Shown in pieces: positions 7,136-10,678 of a stretch of DNA of 10,678 nucleotides. Numbering within the stretch: position 1 is the first letter of the stretch; each line of letters starts with the position of its first letter. Source of the stretch: JAQUCI01 sp034932685 (GTDB taxonomy: Bacteria; Bacillota_I; Bacilli_A; Erysipelotrichales; Erysipelotrichaceae); assembly GCA_034932685.1 (NCBI GenBank), contig JAYFOM010000035.1:1-10678 (forward strand), read 5' to 3'. Below the pieces are notes generated by a model. That model was not told where the DNA came from, searched no databases, and saw only the letters and a program-made list of their open reading frames with translations. A program made the translations under genes and the position numbers.

Positions 7136-8883
7136 TGGGAAAGATAGAACGACTTAACCAACACTTGACTAATATGATAGCCGCTGGAGAGGTTATTGAG
7201 CGTCCAGCTGGAATAGTCAAAGAGTTGGTAGAGAATGCGATCGATGCAGACGCAAAAAGAATTGAGATAAACATCAAGGATGGTGGTGTTTCATTTATTC
7301 AAGTAATTGATGATGGTTTAGGTATGGATAGTAGTGATGCCGTAATGGCATTTGAAAGACATGCGACAAGTAAGATAAAAGCGGATGCTGATTTGTGGGC
7401 TATTAATACAATGGGGTTTCGCGGTGAAGCGTTACCATCAATCGCCTCAGTAAGTAAAGTTACGTTGATGACAAACGATCGAATTGAGGCAACCAATGTA
7501 ATGATAGAGTTTGGTCAAGTCTTAGCAGTAAAACCACAATATTGTCCTGAAGGCACACAAGTAACGGTTGAACACATATTTCAAAAAACACCAGCTCGAT
7601 TAAAACATTTAAAGAGTAGACAATATGAAGCTTCTATCATTACATCAAACATTGAGAAATTCGCATTGACCCGACCAGACATTGCTTTTATTTATACCAG
7701 TGATAATAAAGAGTTATTTAGATCAAATGGTAAAAATGATTTACAAGAGGTTATGGCAACGATTTATGGTGTTGAAGTAGCACGGAATGCAGTTAAGATA
7801 GCAGCTAAAGACTATGACTATGAATTAAGTGGTATGTATGTATTACCTTCAATAAATAGAGCAACAAAGAACTATATCAATATATTTGTTAATTCTCGAA
7901 TGATAAAATCGTATCGCTTGCAAAAAGTTGTTATGGAAGCATTTAAAGATTATATTCCAGATGATCGCTATCCGATAGTTGTGCTGGATATCAAAATGGA
8001 CGCAAAGCTTGTTGATGTTAACGTGCATCCAAGCAAATGGGAAGTAAGATTATCAAAAGAACAACAACTTGAAGATTTAATCAGAAAGAGTCTTTACAGT
8101 TCATTAAGCGATAATATGAGAGCTCCAAATATAAAAAAAGTAACACCCCAAACTTACAATGCTAAAGTTGAATTCACTAATTTCAATTTAGATGATCTTT
8201 TTAAACCATTAAGTCGATCAGATGTTACATTGGTAGAAGATCCAAAGTCAACATATGAAGAAACGCCAATAGAAGAAAAGATAAAAGTAATAAATAGTAA
8301 GAGTAATCAATTTCCGATAATGAGTGTCATTGGTCAATTTCATGGTAACTATATTCTAGCAGAAGGCGTAGATGGTTTATATGTGATCGATCAGCATGCG
8401 GCACAAGAAAGATATAACTATGAACGTTATCAAAGAATGCTAAGTGAAGAGAAAGTTGAATTTCAAACGTTGCTTATCCCTTTAATTATCGAAGTTGGTA
8501 ATTTCATACAAACAGACTTTGATGTTATTGCAGAAATGCTAGCAAAGATAAATGTTAAGATTGAACGTTTTGGCTCTGATAGTATCCTATGTCGCACAAT
8601 TCCTTTGTGGATGAGTGATGTTGATGTCGCTACCTTTATTCAAGACATGATCGATCATTATCAACAAAGCCAGGATGTTAGTTTACTATCAATAAGAAAA
8701 GCAGCGTTAGCATCTTTAGCTTGCCATGTTTCAATAAAATTTAATCATCATTTGAGTATGTCAGAAATGAAAGAAGTGATAATTAACTTACAAAAATGCG
8801 ATAACCCATTTAACTGTCCTCATGGTAGACCTACATTTATCCACCTAAGTGATACCCAACTCAAGAAAGAGTTTTTAAGATGA
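7135..8883 (+). CDS. mutL: DNA mismatch repair endonuclease MutL
   Basis: 582 residues. MutL links mismatch recognition to strand removal. The N-terminal GHKL ATPase shows the IAAGEVIERP segment near 17-26, the VENAIDA catalytic Glu region, DDGLGM, and the FRGEALPSI lid motif. The C-terminal domain keeps the metal-binding endonuclease motifs: DQHAAQERYNYE at 419-430 (DQHA-x2-E-x4-E), ACH at 529-531, and CPHGRP at 561-566. It should therefore nick DNA itself, as expected where MutH is absent. Two adjacent ATGs exist at 7132 and 7135; GAGG at 7125-7128 is 6 nt from the second, the spacing used elsewhere in this window, so 7135 is preferred. The gene overlaps mutS by 1 nt and miaA by 4 nt (ATGA), so translation is probably coupled. 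Confidence 0.96.
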   Translation: MGKIERLNQHLTNMIAAGEVIERPAGIVKELVENAIDADAKRIEINIKDGGVSFIQVIDDGLGMDSSDAVMAFERHATSKIKADADLWAINTMGFRGEALPSIASVSKVTLMTNDRIEATNVMIEFGQVLAVKPQYCPEGTQVTVEHIFQKTPARLKHLKSRQYEASIITSNIEKFALTRPDIAFIYTSDNKELFRSNGKNDLQEVMATIYGVEVARNAVKIAAKDYDYELSGMYVLPSINRATKNYINIFVNSRMIKSYRLQKVVMEAFKDYIPDDRYPIVVLDIKMDAKLVDVNVHPSKWEVRLSKEQQLEDLIRKSLYSSLSDNMRAPNIKKVTPQTYNAKVEFTNFNLDDLFKPLSRSDVTLVEDPKSTYEETPIEEKIKVINSKSNQFPIMSVIGQFHGNYILAEGVDGLYVIDQHAAQERYNYERYQRMLSEEKVEFQTLLIPLIIEVGNFIQTDFDVIAEMLAKINVKIERFGSDSILCRTIPLWMSDVDVATFIQDMIDHYQQSQDVSLLSIRKAALASLACHVSIKFNHHLSMSEMKEVIINLQKCDNPFNCPHGRPTFIHLSDTQLKKEFLR

Positions 8884-9785
8884 TTAGAGTATTAGTGGTG
8901 ATTGGACCAACCGCTGTAGGTAAAAGTCAAGTCGGAATTCAATTAGCGCAACAATATAATGGTGAGATCATTAGTGGCGATTCAATACAAGTATATCGAC
9001 AACTAAATATTGGAAGCGCGAAAGTTAGTAAAGAGCAACAAAAAATGGTAGTTCATCACTTGATTGATACCAAAGATATAAGCGAAAATTATCATGTGGC
9101 AGCTTTTCAAAACGAAAGTCGAAAGATAATCTCTGAGCTAAACAAAAACGCTAAACTACCAATTATTGTAGGTGGAACTGGATTATATATAAAAGCAGCT
9201 TTATATGACTATCAATTTAATGAAGAAGAGAAATTAGATTTTAAGCTTGAAAGTTTAACAAATGAGCAACTTAAGTTTAAATTAACCAATATTGATCCGC
9301 AAACAGCAGAAATAATTCATATTAACAATCGTAAACGATTATTGCGAGCTTTACAAATGGCAATGAGTGGTAATAAGCGTAGCGATGTATTAGCTAAACA
9401 AGCAAAAGAACCAATCTATGATTGTCTATTGATAGGATTAACCTGTCAACGTGATATTTTATACCAACGGATTGAAAGCAGAATTGATACAATGATCAAA
9501 GAAGGTCTTTTTGAAGAAGTTGATGAGCTTTATCAAAACGATCATGCATTATTCGATTACCAAGCATTACAAGCAATAGGTTATCGGGAGTGGCGTGATT
9601 ACTATCAAAATAAATTTGATAAAGAAGTAATCGTTAACAATATCAAACTTCACACAAGACAGTTTGCGAAAAGACAATATACTTGGTTTAATAATCAATT
9701 GCCTGTAAAATGGTTTGATATCAATGATGATACTTTTATGAGCAATATCCACAAAGAAGTAAAGGAATGGTTAAATAATGGATGA
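8880..9785 (+). CDS. miaA: tRNA dimethylallyltransferase MiaA
   Basis: 301 residues, close to the family length. MiaA moves a dimethylallyl group from DMAPP to N6 of A37 in tRNAs that read codons starting with U (i6A37), improving decoding. Seen: P-loop GPTAVGKS at 9-16, SGDSIQVYR at 32-40 (D34 is the general base by family alignment), the IVGGTGLYI motif, ALQAIGYREW near 233-242, and the RQFAKRQYTWF tail motif. The start overlaps the mutL stop as ATGA. Linkage of miaA downstream of mutL is common in bacteria. The 3' end overlaps tcdA by 8 nt. Confidence 0.96.
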   Translation: MIRVLVVIGPTAVGKSQVGIQLAQQYNGEIISGDSIQVYRQLNIGSAKVSKEQQKMVVHHLIDTKDISENYHVAAFQNESRKIISELNKNAKLPIIVGGTGLYIKAALYDYQFNEEEKLDFKLESLTNEQLKFKLTNIDPQTAEIIHINNRKRLLRALQMAMSGNKRSDVLAKQAKEPIYDCLLIGLTCQRDILYQRIESRIDTMIKEGLFEEVDELYQNDHALFDYQALQAIGYREWRDYYQNKFDKEVIVNNIKLHTRQFAKRQYTWFNNQLPVKWFDINDDTFMSNIHKEVKEWLNNG

Positions 9786-10497
9786 GTTTACACGTTTAAG
9801 TCTAATGCTAAGTGATGAACAACTTAATAATATAAGAAAAGCAACCGTAATGGTTGTTGGTATTGGTGGTGTTGGAGCAATGGCTTGTGAAGCTTTAGTA
9901 CGCAGTGGTATCAAAAAAATAGTAATGATTGACAATGATCATGTCCAAATGACTAATATTAATCGTCAAGTTCATGCCACCCAAGAAACAATAGGAATAG
10001 CAAAAGTGGATGTCATGAGAGCAAGAATTAAGATGATCAATCCAAAATGCGAAGTAGTGACATATCAACTTTTCTTATCAAAGGAAACAATCACGGCATT
10101 AGATTGGGATGTTGACTATGTAATTGACGCTATCGACACCATAAGCAATAAGCTTGATCTAATAGCACATTGCCATAATGAAAAGATACCTATAATTAGT
10201 AGTTTAGGCATGGGGAATCGTATGGATCCCTCACGTTTGACTTATACAGTGCTAAGTAAGACCGATACTGATCCACTGGCCAAAGCAATGCGAATACAAG
10301 CACGAAAGCGTAATATTGATTATCCAATAGATGTTGTGTTTTCACTTGAAACACCATTATCAGTAATAAGAAAGCCTGACAATGAAGACCTAAAAAATAA
10401 TAGGACACCGCCAGGTAGCTCAGCTTTTGTCCCTAACGCTGCAGGGTTAATATGTGCTTCATATGTGATTAGAAATATAATGAACAAGAAGATTTAG
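9778..10497 (+). CDS. tcdA: tRNA threonylcarbamoyladenosine dehydratase TcdA (CsdL/YrvM type)
   Basis: 239 residues, ThiF/MoeB/E1-like superfamily. TcdA uses ATP to cyclise t6A37 of ANN-decoding tRNAs to the hydantoin form ct6A37. Seen: the ATP-binding GIGGVG at 28-33, IDNDHV at 51-56 followed by NINRQ at 60-64, VIDAIDT at 115-121, the MGNRMDPSRL segment, SKTDTDPLAKAMR, and the C-terminal GSSAFVPNAAGLICA block that separates TcdA from ThiF and MoeB. No CxxC zinc pair of the MoeB/ThiF type is seen, as expected for this group. The start overlaps miaA by 8 nt; AAAGGA sits about 11 nt upstream, so translation probably depends on coupling. The TAG stop lies in the loop of a hairpin. Confidence 0.93.
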   Translation: MDEFTRLSLMLSDEQLNNIRKATVMVVGIGGVGAMACEALVRSGIKKIVMIDNDHVQMTNINRQVHATQETIGIAKVDVMRARIKMINPKCEVVTYQLFLSKETITALDWDVDYVIDAIDTISNKLDLIAHCHNEKIPIISSLGMGNRMDPSRLTYTVLSKTDTDPLAKAMRIQARKRNIDYPIDVVFSLETPLSVIRKPDNEDLKNNRTPPGSSAFVPNAAGLICASYVIRNIMNKKI

Positions 10498-10507
10498 GAA
10501 TCTTCTT
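10486..10507 (+). other. Hairpin around the tcdA stop codon
   Basis: AAGAAGATT (10486-10494) and AATCTTCTT (10499-10507) form a perfect 9-bp stem with a 4-nt loop that contains most of the TAG stop at 10495-10497. No T tract follows, so it is not a classic terminator. It may stabilise the mRNA 3' end or act with the terminator 13 nt further on. Confidence 0.6.
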
Positions 10508-10519
10508 CAGACCGATGAC

Positions 10520-10549
10520 AAGTACACTCTATAAAAAGGGTGTACTTTT
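10520..10549 (+). terminator. Terminator of the mutS-mutL-miaA-tcdA operon
   Basis: An 11-bp stem (10520-10530 with 10537-10547, one G-U pair) and a 6-nt loop end in a T tract of four, then ATTT. It is oriented for + strand transcripts and lies 23 nt after the tcdA stop. Confidence 0.75.
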
Positions 10550-10557
10550 AATTTGAT

Positions 10558-10581
10558 AAAAAAACGACCATATAGTCGTTT
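10558..10581 (-). terminator. Terminator for the minus-strand gene at the right edge
   Basis: Read on the minus strand, AAACGAC (10581-10575), a 6-nt loop, and GTCGTTT (10568-10562) are followed by T's through 10558, seven T's in all. The T tract lies only on the minus-strand side, so it serves a gene coming from the right. Confidence 0.7.
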
Positions 10582-10624
10582 AGATAAGGAATTGATAGAT
10601 TTATAAAGATTACTGATAGCCATC

Positions 10625-10678
10625 TTATCGCTTTGATGAAGCAGTAATGCCATCTTTTTCATATTCTGGGCAGCACAA
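10625..10678 (-). CDS. 3' end of an unidentified minus-strand gene (partial)
   Basis: On the minus strand the frame starting at 10678 encodes LCCPEYEKDGITASSKR and stops with TAA at 10627-10625. A minus-strand terminator 44 nt beyond the stop supports a real gene end. The two cysteines could be part of a metal site, but 17 residues are too few to name a family. A second minus-strand frame stays open through the terminators and is less credible. Confidence 0.4.
   Translation of the reverse strand: MCCPEYEKDGITASSKR

Noticed and set aside
7133..9785. Mycoplasma-type genetic code (TGA as Trp)
   Set aside because: mutS, mutL and miaA end at TGA exactly at overlapping starts of the next gene, and tryptophans are encoded by TGG.
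10196..10408. Open minus-strand frame inside tcdA, with similar small frames at 5178-5375, 7059-7277, 7299-7496 and 9567-9752
   Set aside because: All are antisense to well-conserved proteins and show no start signal or recognisable domain.
10498..10624. A small RNA or CRISPR-like repeat in the 3' intergenic region
   Set aside because: The three hairpins have different sequences and are explained by a gene-end hairpin and two opposing terminators.

Overview
The window is low-GC DNA from a walled Firmicutes-type bacterium that uses the standard stop codons: mutS, mutL and miaA all end in TGA, and tryptophan is TGG. It carries a SEDS cell-wall polymerase (RodA), a MutL with the endonuclease motifs typical of bacteria lacking MutH, strong GAGG ribosome sites 6-7 nt before most starts, and extended -10 promoters (TGnTATAAT-like). 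Erysipelotrichia or a related low-GC lineage is my best guess; this is inference from sequence style, not a database match.

Left edge (1-231): the last codons of an ISL3-family-like transposase and the putative right end of that insertion sequence lie directly against a rho-independent terminator. The promoter of the next gene overlaps that terminator. Positions 231-1208 hold a gene of unknown role whose N-terminal third looks like a PUA-like/EVE-type domain. It converges on, and overlaps by 53 bp, a minus-strand pair: rodA (2899 to 1718) followed by a CYTH-domain protein (1728 to 1156). The pair overlaps by 11 nt and is probably one transcription unit.

Divergent from rodA, across a 125-bp region with promoters in both directions, is a 511-residue protein with the architecture of a glucose-superfamily PTS permease (IIC then IIB). 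The residues that define PTS function appear replaced: the IIC HH pair, the Glu of the TEP motif, and the phospho-accepting Cys of IIB. It ends in a terminator whose loop contains the stop codon.

The rest is a tight + strand operon, mutS-mutL-miaA-tcdA (4601-10497), with every junction overlapping. MutS recognises mismatches and MutL is the nicking partner. MiaA prenylates tRNA A37 and TcdA cyclises the t6A37 of other tRNAs, so the operon joins mismatch repair to two modifications of the same anticodon-loop position. It ends with a hairpin at the tcdA stop codon and a + strand terminator. These face a minus-strand terminator and the 3' end of an unidentified minus-strand gene at the right edge.

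Most of the window is conserved core genome. The items most worth a second look are the PTS-like protein without catalytic residues and the PUA-like gene beside the insertion sequence. I see no CRISPR array, tRNA, rRNA, prophage or clear defence system.
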